A DNA stretch of 64,000 nucleotides from Sphingomonas sp. Mn802worker. GTDB lineage: Bacteria; Pseudomonadota; Alphaproteobacteria; Sphingomonadales; Sphingomonadaceae. The stretch is from the NCBI RefSeq assembly GCF_000382485.1, contig NZ_AORY01000004.1:62001-126000 (forward strand), read 5' to 3'. Positions 51,108-60,112 of the stretch are shown in pieces. Below the pieces are notes generated by a model that searched no databases, had not been told where the DNA came from, and saw nothing but the letters and a program-made list of their open reading frames with translations. Position 1 is the first letter of the stretch, and every line of letters starts with the position of its first letter. Made by a program: the position numbers and the translations under genes.

Positions 51108-52031
51108 TCAGAAGTCGAACGGCTCGACCGTTTTCCGCTCAGCCACGAGGAAGGCGTCGGCGACGAGTTGCAGCGGGCTGACATCGACATCCGATTGCCC
51201 GGTCGCGATCAGGTCCGCGAAGCGGCGGTAGAGCCGTGCATATTCCTCGTTCTGCCCGGTCGTGGCGGTCGTGCCGGGCAGCGCGATGGTCCGGCCGCCG
51301 TCACGTAAGGCGAGCGTGCCGGCCTCGGTATCGACCCCAATATCCCATTGTTGCGGGCCGGTTTGCAGGAAGTCGAGGCTGACCTCGACCGGTGCGTCGC
51401 CGCAGCGCATCCGAACGGTTGCCGCGATCGGGCTGACGCGGTTTGCGGGCACCGCCAGCGTCGCTGCGCTGACCAGCAGAGCGTGCGGCAGGATACGGGT
51501 CGCGATCGAGAGCGCGTTGATGGCGGGATCGAACACCCCGAAGCCGCCCGCCGCCATGATCCACTCCTGCCCGGGATGCCATTTGCGGATGTCCTCCTTC
51601 CAGTCGATCCGCACCGCCCGAATGCGCTTGCCCGCCAGCCAGTCGCGCGCGGTGTCGACCGCGGCGGCCTCGCGCGAGTGCCAGGTGGTGAACAGCGTCA
51701 AGCCTACGTCGCGCGCGACCTTGTCCAGCAGCGCAACCTCGGACACGGTGGCCGCAGGCGGCTTTTCCAACATCACGTGCTTGCCCGCGCGGAGGGCCGC
51801 CAGCGCCTGATCGACGCGGCCGGAGGGCGGCGTGCACAGCGACACGGCGGCGAGATCGCCGCGCGCCGCCAGCATCGCCTCGATCGACGGATATGCATCG
51901 ATGCCGTCGACTTGCGCCGCGCGGCTGGCGGTGGCGGCCAGATCGAACGCCGCGACCGACGCGATCGCGGGCAAATGCTGGTCGCGCGCGATCTTGCCGA
52001 TGCCGACCAGTCCCAGACGCACTTGGTTCAT
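51108..52031 (-). CDS. L-arabinose/D-galactose 1-dehydrogenase (Gfo/Idh/MocA family)
   Basis: NAD(P)-dependent sugar oxidase (307 aa). N-terminal Rossmann GLVGIGKIARDQHLPAI and the GKHVMLEKPPAA motif, then TTWHSREAAAVD and IRKWHPGQEWIMAAGGFGVFDP, closely follow the Azospirillum-type NADP-dependent L-arabinose 1-dehydrogenase. That enzyme also accepts D-galactose. The product would be arabino- or galactono-lactone, substrate for the lactonase at 58082. The gene ends the leftward operon TonB receptor - GH43-like - dehydrogenase. Confidence 0.88.
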   Translation of the reverse strand: MNQVRLGLVGIGKIARDQHLPAIASVAAFDLAATASRAAQVDGIDAYPSIEAMLAARGDLAAVSLCTPPSGRVDQALAALRAGKHVMLEKPPAATVSEVALLDKVARDVGLTLFTTWHSREAAAVDTARDWLAGKRIRAVRIDWKEDIRKWHPGQEWIMAAGGFGVFDPAINALSIATRILPHALLVSAATLAVPANRVSPIAATVRMRCGDAPVEVSLDFLQTGPQQWDIGVDTEAGTLALRDGGRTIALPGTTATTGQNEEYARLYRRFADLIATGQSDVDVSPLQLVADAFLVAERKTVEPFDF

Positions 52032-52054
52032 TGCATCACCTCTGGACGATCCTT

Positions 52055-53146
52055 CTACCGTGCCGGCGCAGCCGGATAGGCCGCGACCAGCGCATCATAT
52101 TGCTTGCGGCTGATCGGGATCATCGATCCGTGCCGAAGCCCCGCAGGCATGGTGTAGCGATCCCACGCCGCTACACCCGAGTTGCCCGACACCTGGAACC
52201 ACGGACCGGAAAGGCGTGGCGCCTTAGACAGACCGTAGCTGGTTCCGGCATATTGCTCGTAATACAGGAACCAGTCCTTGTCGCCCGGTGCGCGGATCAG
52301 CGTCGGTGCCTCGCGGAAATTGGGGCTGAGCGACGGGCCGGGCAGGGGATAGGGACCGGTCAGCGTCGGCCCACAGCTCATCCGCACGGTCTTGCCGGTC
52401 GTCCAATTGTACGACGGGTAACGCTCGTCCTTGATGATCGCGCAGTAACCGGGCCCGGAGTCGTTCGGGACCACGAAGGTGTCGATCGTCGCCATGTCCC
52501 AGTCGAACAGCCGGCGCGGCGTCCCGGTGAACCGTTTCAGGTCGGGCGACAGGACGTAGAGCGTCCGCTGGCTCGCCCAATAGCGCTCGGGATCCTCGGG
52601 TACGCCGGGCACGGTCGCGGTGTGCCATGTCAGCATGAAGCGTTTGGATGCTTCGTCGAAGAACAGCTTGGGCGCGCCGATCCGCTGCAATGGGTTGGCG
52701 AGGCCCGGGACGTGCATCAGATCGGGCTTGTAGGTGCCGAACGGCGTCCAGCGGACGAGATCGTCCGATACCCAGAAACGGATCAGCGGGTCCTCGTCGC
52801 TCTTGTTGCCGACGAGGTAATAGCGGCCATCGGGCCCGCGCGCGATCGATGGGTGGCCGTGGTAATCCTCCGTCACCGCCTTGCCGCCGTTCAGCTCCTG
52901 CCAGTGTAGGCCATCACGACTGACCGAGTAGAACAGGACGCCGTAGCGTTCCTTGGTCATGTGCGCGAACAGATACGCTTTGTCGGGGTCGACATAGGGC
53001 GTCTCGAGCGCGCCGGGCGGCACCTCCGCCTGCTGCGCCGCCGCGATCGGTGCGGCGAGCCCGGCTACGAGCGCGTGGAGAAGGCGCGATGCGCGCGCCG
53101 TTCGCCGGGGGCGAATTCTATCGGCAGTGCGGCGGTCGAAGAGCAT
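52055..53146 (-). CDS. Secreted GH43-like glycosidase
   Basis: A 363-aa exported beta-propeller protein. The N-terminus RTARASRLLHALVAGLAAPI works as a signal peptide. Propeller motifs: YVDPDKAYLFAHMTKERYG (early catalytic-Asp region), SRDGLHWQEL, GHPSIARGPDGRYYLVG (Asp-proximal), VSDDLVRWTPF, PTLIRAPGDKDWFLYYEQYAG. These resemble GH43 arabinofuranosidase/galactanase-type proteins without giving a subfamily. It sits 23 bp upstream of the dehydrogenase gene and after the receptor, so a role in releasing arabinose or galactose is likely. Confidence 0.78.
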   Translation of the reverse strand: MLFDRRTADRIRPRRTARASRLLHALVAGLAAPIAAAQQAEVPPGALETPYVDPDKAYLFAHMTKERYGVLFYSVSRDGLHWQELNGGKAVTEDYHGHPSIARGPDGRYYLVGNKSDEDPLIRFWVSDDLVRWTPFGTYKPDLMHVPGLANPLQRIGAPKLFFDEASKRFMLTWHTATVPGVPEDPERYWASQRTLYVLSPDLKRFTGTPRRLFDWDMATIDTFVVPNDSGPGYCAIIKDERYPSYNWTTGKTVRMSCGPTLTGPYPLPGPSLSPNFREAPTLIRAPGDKDWFLYYEQYAGTSYGLSKAPRLSGPWFQVSGNSGVAAWDRYTMPAGLRHGSMIPISRKQYDALVAAYPAAPAR

Positions 53147-53181
53147 CGGCTCGTCCTTTCCGCGGTGGCTGACACCGCGAG

Positions 53182-53220
53182 GCCGGCACCGCGCGGGCAT
53201 GCGCCCGGCGCGATGCCGGC
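53182..53220 (-). terminator. Hairpin after the second TonB receptor
   Basis: GCCGGCA (53182-53188) pairs with TGCCGGC (53214-53220), and an inner GCGCGGGC / GCCCGGCGC can stack inside. It lies 8 nt after the receptor stop and before the GH43-like gene, with no U-tract. Its position is equivalent to the hairpin at 33196-33223 after the other receptor. Confidence 0.5.
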
Positions 53221-53228
53221 GTGAGTCG

Positions 53229-56111
53229 TCAGAAGCGGGCGCGGATGCTGGCGCCGTAGAACTTGTCGTCCAGGCGGACGTCGTGCGGGAACAGCGTCTT
53301 GTCGAAGTAGCTGTAATACCGCCCGCCGAGCACGTTCACGCCGTCGACGCTGACCGTCACGTTCGGCGTGATGTCGTAGGAGACGGAGAAGTCGAGCCGT
53401 CCGTTTGCGCGTACCCGGTTGAACTGGCTGTCGAAGTTCGCGCCGACCAACGTACCGCCGTTGAACAGCACCTCGTTATACCCGTCGCGCCAGGTGTAGA
53501 CCGCGCGCGCGGTGATGCCGTACTTCTCGTACAGACCACCGGCCGTATAGGCGTATTTCGACACGCCGAGCAGCGGCTGCCCTTCGAGCGGGTCGCCCGG
53601 CGTCTTGATGACGCTGTCGGCGTAGGTGAAGTTGGCGAGCACGCCGAACCCGTCGAGCCCCTCGGGCAGGAAGTCGAAGAAGGTCTGCGTGCCGACCTCG
53701 ATCCCCTTCAGCGTCGAGGAGCCGACGTTACGCGGCTGCGTCACGCGGTAGCTGATGCCGTTGATGACCTGCGTCGAATTGGCAGCAGCGACGCGGTCCT
53801 TGATGTTGCGGTAATAGCCCGCAATCGTGAACGAGCTCGACCGCCCGAAGTACAATTCCGCCGTTGCATCGAAATTGTCCGACAGCACCGCGCGCAGGTC
53901 GGGATTGCCGCCGCTGGCGGTCGGCACGACGTTGGTGTTCGCGGGGATCACGAACGACAGACCCGGGTTCAGATCACCGAAGGTCGGGCGCGACAGCGTC
54001 TTGGCATAGGTGCCGCGGAACTGAAGGTTCGAGGTCGCACGGTAACGGATGCTCGCGTTCGGCAGGACATAGGTATCGGTCGTGTCGCGCGTCGTCGGGG
54101 TGAACACGGTGTTGCCGCCGACCGAGCTGACCGAGGTGCCGGTCAGCGAGCGCGTCGAGCGCACCACGCGGACGCCGGCCAGACCATCGATCAACGACGC
54201 GCCGCCCAGGTCGATCTCGTACTTGCCCTGCACATAGGCGGCGAGCGTGTTCTCGCGCGCGTCGTAGTTGCGCGTCGGGCTGTAGGCCGGATCGCCTGCC
54301 GCGCCGCCGAAGATTGCGCGCAGGCGGTCGGTCTGGTCGAGCAGGAAATCGCGGTCGGGCGTCACCCATGCGGCCCCGCCGTTGATGAACGGGATCGTGG
54401 CGGGTGTCTCGACCAGGAAGTCGCCCGGCAGGCCGACCGAATTGACCAGCGTGTTGCGGTTGCCGCCCGGCGCGCCCGGCCCGCCCGGCGCGGTGCCGCG
54501 GAAGGTGGCGTCGCGCTTGTTGTAGCGCACGCCGATCTGGAACTGGCGCAGGAAATTGCTTTCGATGTCGAAGGCGGCATCGAGCTTCGCGGCATACTGG
54601 CTGCTGTTCGCGCGGGTGATCTCCTGGAACAGCGAGTTGGCGAAGCGGAAATCGGTCGCGCTGCCCAGCGGATTGCCCGGCGTGTTGGTGGTGCCGTGCT
54701 TGTTGTCGTCGATAACGATGCCGACGCTCGGGATCTGCTTGCCGACATCGACGATGATCGTGCGGTTGCCGGTGGTTGAGTTGATGTAGCTGAGATCGAG
54801 GTTGACGTGCACCGCGTCGCGATTGAAGCGGAAGCCGCCGCCGCCGACATATTGGTCGGTGAAGCTGGTCTTCGCCTGCGTGCTGGTCAGGCCGGGTACG
54901 CCGTTGAAGGTCGCGCTGGCGCCGACGCACAGGTTCTGCGGTGAATCGTTCGGGCCCCCCCCGGGGAAGCCTGCACCGTTGACCGGCGCGGTGAAGCATT
55001 CGTCGGTGCGCTGAACGTCGCTGATGCTGCGCGACCCGAACAGGTCGGACGAGATGAAGTAGCTACCAAAGCGCGCCCGGTAGCCGGCGTATAGACCGTC
55101 GGCGTAGATTTCGAGGTCGGGCGAGGGGCGCCACTGGAACGCGGCGTTGACCTGCGGGCGCGTGTTGCGGCCGTTGTCGACCACGCCGCCGACGCAGGTC
55201 GGCAGCACGGTGTCACGCGCACCGGGAGGGCCGTTGTTGGCCGAGCGCGGATCGCAGTTGAACGAGATCGGGCGGCTGAAATTGTTGCGCGCGTATGAAA
55301 CGTCGGCGAGCAGGCCCATCTCGCCGATGCCGGTGTCCCAGCGGCCGGACACCAGCATGCCGGCGGTGAAGCTCGTCTTGTCGGAAATGTCGCCGTAGAA
55401 TCCGCGTACGTTGGTGGCGACGGTCAGCCCCTTCTTGAAGTTGAACGGCTTCTGCAGCTTCATGTTGATCGAACCGGCGATGCCGCCCTCGATCAGGTCG
55501 GCGGAGTTCGACTTGTAAACGTCGACGCCGGCGAGCGCTTCGGCCGGGAGATCCTGGAACGCGAAGCCGCGACCGACGCCGGTGAAAATCTCGCGCCCGT
55601 CGACGGTCGTCAGGATATCACCGAGACCGCGAACGATCGGTGCCTGGATCTCGTTGTTGAAGCCATTCGACACCTGCACGCCGGGTACGCGCTGCAACGC
55701 CGAGGCGACCGAATTGTCGGGGAACTTGCCGATGTCGTCGGCGACGAGCGAGTCGACCACCTGATCGGCGTTGCGCTTGATGTTACGCGATGCGGTCAGG
55801 CTGGCGCGCTGACCGGTGACGACGATGTCATCGCCGACCTCGCCTTGGTCGGACGGGCCGCGTTCGGCCGCGCCGCCGACCGTCTGCGCTGCGGTCTGGT
55901 CGCCGTTCTGCTCGTTGGTGGCGGCGGCGCCGGCGGTCGGCATCTCCGCGGTCGAGCCGCTCTGCGCGGTCGAGCCTGCCTGACTGGTCGATCCGGGCTG
56001 CTGTACGGCGGTGTCGGCGGTGTCGGCGGTCTGCGCCGCGACATTGGTCGCGCACAAGGCCAGCACGAGTGCCGATGCACTGATGGTACCACGAAGTGCG
56101 GAAACGCGCAT
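53229..56111 (-). CDS. TonB-dependent receptor (Xanthomonas/Caulobacter type), 960 aa
   Basis: Outer-membrane transporter leading the sugar locus. Signal peptide MRVSALRGTISASALVLALC; then a Ser/Thr/Ala/Gly/Gln-rich linker with imperfect repeats of GSTSQAGSTAQSGSTA; TonB box DDIVVTGQRASLTASRNIK; plug VDSLVADDIGKFPDNSVASA. The barrel ends in GASIRARF with terminal Phe. ATG 56111 is preceded by GGGAGGGG. Probably imports an arabinose/galactose-containing oligosaccharide; specificity is inferred from neighbours. Confidence 0.94.
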   Translation of the reverse strand: MRVSALRGTISASALVLALCATNVAAQTADTADTAVQQPGSTSQAGSTAQSGSTAEMPTAGAAATNEQNGDQTAAQTVGGAAERGPSDQGEVGDDIVVTGQRASLTASRNIKRNADQVVDSLVADDIGKFPDNSVASALQRVPGVQVSNGFNNEIQAPIVRGLGDILTTVDGREIFTGVGRGFAFQDLPAEALAGVDVYKSNSADLIEGGIAGSINMKLQKPFNFKKGLTVATNVRGFYGDISDKTSFTAGMLVSGRWDTGIGEMGLLADVSYARNNFSRPISFNCDPRSANNGPPGARDTVLPTCVGGVVDNGRNTRPQVNAAFQWRPSPDLEIYADGLYAGYRARFGSYFISSDLFGSRSISDVQRTDECFTAPVNGAGFPGGGPNDSPQNLCVGASATFNGVPGLTSTQAKTSFTDQYVGGGGFRFNRDAVHVNLDLSYINSTTGNRTIIVDVGKQIPSVGIVIDDNKHGTTNTPGNPLGSATDFRFANSLFQEITRANSSQYAAKLDAAFDIESNFLRQFQIGVRYNKRDATFRGTAPGGPGAPGGNRNTLVNSVGLPGDFLVETPATIPFINGGAAWVTPDRDFLLDQTDRLRAIFGGAAGDPAYSPTRNYDARENTLAAYVQGKYEIDLGGASLIDGLAGVRVVRSTRSLTGTSVSSVGGNTVFTPTTRDTTDTYVLPNASIRYRATSNLQFRGTYAKTLSRPTFGDLNPGLSFVIPANTNVVPTASGGNPDLRAVLSDNFDATAELYFGRSSSFTIAGYYRNIKDRVAAANSTQVINGISYRVTQPRNVGSSTLKGIEVGTQTFFDFLPEGLDGFGVLANFTYADSVIKTPGDPLEGQPLLGVSKYAYTAGGLYEKYGITARAVYTWRDGYNEVLFNGGTLVGANFDSQFNRVRANGRLDFSVSYDITPNVTVSVDGVNVLGGRYYSYFDKTLFPHDVRLDDKFYGASIRARF

Positions 56112-56181
56112 AATCCCCTCCCATGACATGGCCGGTCGCTGCGGCCTTCGCGCCATCCGCTACTTCAGTCTTATTCATCAT

Positions 56182-56218
56182 ACAAGTATTGTTTGTTGCT
56201 GCATCGCGCTGCTATATT
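56182..56218 (+). promoter_or_regulatory. Candidate promoter and operator of the rightward sugar-acid operon
   Basis: TTGTTT (56189-56194) and TATATT (56213-56218) are separated by 18 bp, a credible sigma-70 promoter facing the dehydratase gene. The inverted repeat ACAA-GTA-TTGT (56182-56192) overlaps the -35 box. That short palindrome is compatible with a GntR- or LacI-type operator, but no regulator is encoded nearby. The 159-bp gap also serves the divergent receptor gene. Confidence 0.45.
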
Positions 56219-56270
56219 CGGCTATACGGAAAGCGCCGACTACCGGGAGTGGGTCGGCCGGGGAGGATCG

Positions 56271-58082
56271 ATGGCAGCGGATCAGGGGCAGGCGGGACCT
56301 GCGACAGGCGGGCTGCGTAGCCGCCAGTGGTTCAACAATCCCGACAATCCCGACATGACGGCGCTCTATATCGAGCGTTATCTCAATTACGGGTTGAGCC
56401 TTGAGGAGCTGCAATCCGATCGCCCGATCATCGGGATCGCGCAATCGGGCAGCGACCTGGTGCCGTGCAATCGCCATCATCTGGTGCTGGCGGAGCGCGT
56501 GAAGGCGGGTATCCGCGATGCCGGGGGCATTCCGATCGAGTTTCCGACGCACCCGTTGCAGGAAACGGGCAAGCGCCCCACTGCCGGGCTCGACCGCAAC
56601 CTTGCCTATCTGGGGCTGGTCGAGGTGCTGTACGGTTATCCGCTTGACGGTGTCGTCCTGACGATCGGATGCGACAAGACCACGCCGTCGGCGCTGATGG
56701 CAGCGGCGACCGTCAACATTCCGGCGATCGCACTGTCGGTCGGGCCGATGCTGAACGGCTGGTACAAGGGGCAGCGCACGGGATCGGGCACGATCGTGTG
56801 GAAGGCGCGCGAGCTGCTGGCGGCCGGTGAGATCGACCAGGCGGGCTTCATCAAGCTGGTCGCCTCGTCTGCGCCGTCGACCGGTTTCTGCAACACGATG
56901 GGCACCGCGACGACGATGAACAGCCTGGCCGAGGCGCTGGGCATGTCGCTGCCCGGATCGGCGGCGATCCCGGCGCCCTACCGCGACCGGCAGGAATGCG
57001 CGTGGGAGACTGGGCGGCAGATCGTCGAGATGGTCCGCGCGGATCGCAAGCCGTCGGACATCATGACGCGCGCGGCGTTCCTGAACGCGATCCGCGTCAA
57101 TTCCGCGATCGGCGGGTCGACCAACGCACCCATCCACCTGAACGCGATCGCGCGCCACATGGGTGTCGAGTTGACGCTGGCGGACTGGGAGGATCATGGC
57201 GCCGACGTGCCGCTGCTCGTCAACCTGCAACCGGCGGGCAGCTATCTGGGCGAGGATTACTACCGCGCCGGCGGTGTGCCGGCGGTCATGGGCGAGCTGT
57301 ACCGCGCGGGACTGCTCGACGGCGGCGTGCTGACCGCCAACGGCGCGACCGTCGCCGATAATATCGGTGACGCGCAGATACAGGACAGCGACGTAATCCG
57401 CCCGTTTGCCGAGCCGCTTAAGTCCGATGCCGGACTGGTCGTGCTGAAGGGCAATTTGTTCGATGCTGCGGTGATGAAGCTGTCGGTCATTTCCGACGAG
57501 TTCCGCTCGCGCTATCTGGCCGATCCGGCACACCCCGACATGTTCGAGGCGCGCGCGGTCGTGTTCGACGGCCCGGAGGATTACCATGACCGGATCGACG
57601 ATCCCGCACTCGGCATCGACGAGCACACCGTGCTGGTGATCCGCGGCGCGGGCCCGGTCGGCTATCCCGGCGGTGCCGAGGTGGTGAACATGCGCTCGCC
57701 GGCCGCGCTGATCCGCGCCGGCATCCATGCGCTGCCGTGCATCGGCGACGGACGGCAATCGGGAACGAGCGGCAGTCCGTCGATCCTGAACGCCTCGCCA
57801 GAGGCAGCGGTCGGCGGCGGCCTGGCGCTACTGCGCACCGGCGACATGATCCGCATCGATTTGAACACGCGCAGTGCCGACATGCTGGTCGACGACCATG
57901 AGATCGAGCGGCGCCGGTCGGAACTCGCGACGGTAGAGAATGCGATCACGCCGCCGTCGCAGACCCCGTGGCAGGAAATCCAGCGCGGCATGGTCGGGCA
58001 GTTCTCGACCGGTGCGGTGCTGGAGCCCGCGGTCAAGTTCCAGCGGATCGCGCAGCAGGGCATCCCGCGGGACAGCCACTGA
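56271..58082 (+). CDS. Sugar-acid dehydratase, IlvD/Edd family (L-arabonate/D-galactonate type)
   Basis: [2Fe-2S] dehydratase (603 aa) converting L-arabonate or D-galactonate to the 2-keto-3-deoxy acid. Cluster ligands lie in [30 protein letters not shown] and [20 protein letters not shown]. The catalytic region [19 protein letters not shown] with the conserved Ser is intact. Pentonate dehydratases of this family act on L-arabonate, D-xylonate, D-fuconate and D-galactonate, so the exact substrate is open. ATG 56271 has GGGAGG upstream. The TGATG junction couples it to the lactonase. Confidence 0.9.
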   Translation: MAADQGQAGPATGGLRSRQWFNNPDNPDMTALYIERYLNYGLSLEELQSDRPIIGIAQSGSDLVPCNRHHLVLAERVKAGIRDAGGIPIEFPTHPLQETGKRPTAGLDRNLAYLGLVEVLYGYPLDGVVLTIGCDKTTPSALMAAATVNIPAIALSVGPMLNGWYKGQRTGSGTIVWKARELLAAGEIDQAGFIKLVASSAPSTGFCNTMGTATTMNSLAEALGMSLPGSAAIPAPYRDRQECAWETGRQIVEMVRADRKPSDIMTRAAFLNAIRVNSAIGGSTNAPIHLNAIARHMGVELTLADWEDHGADVPLLVNLQPAGSYLGEDYYRAGGVPAVMGELYRAGLLDGGVLTANGATVADNIGDAQIQDSDVIRPFAEPLKSDAGLVVLKGNLFDAAVMKLSVISDEFRSRYLADPAHPDMFEARAVVFDGPEDYHDRIDDPALGIDEHTVLVIRGAGPVGYPGGAEVVNMRSPAALIRAGIHALPCIGDGRQSGTSGSPSILNASPEAAVGGGLALLRTGDMIRIDLNTRSADMLVDDHEIERRRSELATVENAITPPSQTPWQEIQRGMVGQFSTGAVLEPAVKFQRIAQQGIPRDSH

Positions 58083-58930
58083 TGTCTGACGTGCGCATCG
58101 TTCCACGCGACCGCCGTGACACGCTGGGCGAGGGGCTGCTGTGGAGCGCGCGCGAGCAGGCGGTGTTCTGGGTCGACATCCTTGAGCGGCGCGTGCAGCG
58201 GCTGACGCTCGCGGACGACGCGGTGACCGTGTGGGAACTGCCCGATGTCGTCGGTTGGCTGATCGAGCGCGAGCAGGGCGGCTTTGTCGCAGGTATCGGG
58301 CGCGCCTTCGCCGCGCTGACGCTTGATCCGCTGACGATCGAGACGATCGCGGCCCCCGAGCCCGAGCGCGAGGGCAATCGCTTCAACGATGCCAAGGCGG
58401 ATAGGGCGGGGCGCATCTGGGCCGGATCGATGCCGTTTGGCTGCGACCGACCGTCGGGGGCGTTCTACCGTCTCGACCCCGATGGCAGCGCGACGCGGGT
58501 GAGCGACGGCTATACGATCGCGAACGGTCCCGCGATCGGTGACGGGTTCCTGCTCCACACCGACACCGCGCTGCGCACGATCTTCCGGTACCCGCTGCAT
58601 GATGACGGCTCGATCGGGCCGCGGACGCCGTTCATCGTGTTCGAGGACGGCTGGGGCAATCCCGATGGCATGACCTTCGATGCCGAGGGGCATTTATGGG
58701 TCGCGTGCTGGGGCGGCGCGTGCGTCGCGCGCTTCGATCCCGCGGGCCGCCGCGAGCGCGTGATCGCGCTGCCCACGTCGCAGATCACCAACGTGGCATT
58801 TGCTGGCGACGCGCTCGACCGCATGTTCGTGACCTCTGCCGCCGAGCGCTGCGACGGGGAACATGCCGGCGCGCTGTTCGAGGTCGATGCCGGCTGCCGC
58901 GGTGTCGCGCCGTACCGCTTCAAGGGATAG
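58082..58930 (+). CDS. Sugar lactonase, SMP-30/gluconolactonase family
   Basis: Hydrolyses aldonolactone to aldonate (282 aa). Divalent-metal site of the six-bladed propeller: Glu in LGEGLLWSAREQAVFWVDI, Asn in EGNRFNDAKADRAGRIWAGS, and Asp in GWGNPDGMTFDAEGHLWVA. ITNVAFAGDALDRMFVTSA is the usual final motif. In arabinose clusters this is L-arabinolactonase; the D-galactonolactone activity is equally plausible here. Confidence 0.92.
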   Translation: MSDVRIVPRDRRDTLGEGLLWSAREQAVFWVDILERRVQRLTLADDAVTVWELPDVVGWLIEREQGGFVAGIGRAFAALTLDPLTIETIAAPEPEREGNRFNDAKADRAGRIWAGSMPFGCDRPSGAFYRLDPDGSATRVSDGYTIANGPAIGDGFLLHTDTALRTIFRYPLHDDGSIGPRTPFIVFEDGWGNPDGMTFDAEGHLWVACWGGACVARFDPAGRRERVIALPTSQITNVAFAGDALDRMFVTSAAERCDGEHAGALFEVDAGCRGVAPYRFKG

Positions 58931-58962
58931 CGAGCGCGGTTCGTGACGCTCGACGAGGGAGA

Positions 58963-60099
58963 ATGATGATGCGCAAGACGATGATCGCCGCCGCCCTGCT
59001 GGCCGGCACCGCCGCCAGCCCGGCACTCGCAGCCGACGCGCGGCGAAGCGACTTCGGCACCTTGCCCGACGGCCGGCACGTTCCCGCCGTCACGCTGACC
59101 AACGCCAAGGGCGTGAGCGCAACGGTGATCGCGCTGGGTGCGGCGCTGCAATCGCTCAAGATGCCCGACCGCGCGGGCAAGGTCGCCGACGTGCAGGTCG
59201 GTTACGACACGCTGGAGGGTTACGCGACGAAGCCCGAGTTCTTCGGTGCGACGGTCGGCCGCGTCGCGAACCGCGTGGCGAAGGGACGCTTCACCATCGA
59301 CGGTCGGCAATATTCGACGCCGGTCAACAACGGTCCCAACTCGCTCCACGGCGGGACCAAGGGGTTCGACAAGGTGCTGTGGCAGGTCGTCGACACGAAG
59401 AACGGACCTGCCGCGTCGGTGACGCTGCGCTACGTCAGCCCGGACGGCGACATGGGCTATCCCGGTACGCTGACGACGACCGCGACCTATTCGCTCGACG
59501 AGCAGAACCAGCTGACGATTGCCTATACCGCGACGACGGACAAGCCGACCTACGTCAACATCTCTAACCACGCTTACTGGAACCTCGCCGGGCCGGGTGC
59601 CGGGGCGATGGGGCATGTCGTGACGATCCCGGCGGACCGCTACACGCCGACCGACGCGTCCTCGATCCCGCTCGGCCGTCACGCCAGGGTCGCGGGTACG
59701 GTGTTCGATTTCCGTAGGCCGACCGCGGTCGAAGACCGGGTACGCGACGCGCGTGACCAGCAGATCGTGTTCGGGCGCGGGTACGACCACAATTGGGTGA
59801 TCGGCGACCGTGTCACGACCGACCAGCACATGATGGCGCGGGTGGTCGAGCCGGTATCGGGCCGCGGGTTCGAGCTGTGGTCGAACCAACCGGGGCTGCA
59901 ATTCTACTCGGGCAATTTCTTCGACGGGACGGTCGCAGGCAAGAACGGCCAGCTGTACCGGATGGGCGACGCGATCGTGATGGAGCCGCAGGTGTTCCCC
60001 GACGCGATGAACCAGCCGGGCTTTCCCTCGATCCGGCTCGATCCCGGTCAGACCTATCGCAACACCATGACCTACAAGCTTTTCGTCCAGAAGAAGTAA
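58963..60099 (+). CDS. galM: Secreted aldose 1-epimerase (galactose mutarotase)
   Basis: Interconverts alpha and beta anomers (378 aa). Signal peptide MMMRKTMIAAALLAGTAASP; catalytic base Glu in VMEPQVFPDAMNQP and catalytic His in NISNHAYWNLAG, plus NRVAKGRFTIDGRQY and GGTKGFDKVLWQ. A periplasmic mutarotase is common in sphingomonad sugar loci. Three tandem ATG codons (58963, 58966, 58969) follow GAGGGAG; 58963 is used. Confidence 0.92.
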   Translation: MMMRKTMIAAALLAGTAASPALAADARRSDFGTLPDGRHVPAVTLTNAKGVSATVIALGAALQSLKMPDRAGKVADVQVGYDTLEGYATKPEFFGATVGRVANRVAKGRFTIDGRQYSTPVNNGPNSLHGGTKGFDKVLWQVVDTKNGPAASVTLRYVSPDGDMGYPGTLTTTATYSLDEQNQLTIAYTATTDKPTYVNISNHAYWNLAGPGAGAMGHVVTIPADRYTPTDASSIPLGRHARVAGTVFDFRRPTAVEDRVRDARDQQIVFGRGYDHNWVIGDRVTTDQHMMARVVEPVSGRGFELWSNQPGLQFYSGNFFDGTVAGKNGQLYRMGDAIVMEPQVFPDAMNQPGFPSIRLDPGQTYRNTMTYKLFVQKK

Positions 60100-60112
60100 C
60101 CGGGAGGATCAC

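Noticed and set aside
53127..54779. 550-codon plus-strand frame opposite the second TonB receptor
   Set aside because: Shadow frame; low-complexity composition, while the minus strand encodes a complete receptor.
55930..56030. Short GSTA-type repeats that could suggest a tandem repeat or CRISPR-like array
   Set aside because: They encode the low-complexity linker of the TonB receptor and are irregular and in frame.
56178..57758. 526-codon minus-strand frame opposite the dehydratase
   Set aside because: Shadow of the IlvD/Edd gene, whose motifs are all on the plus strand.
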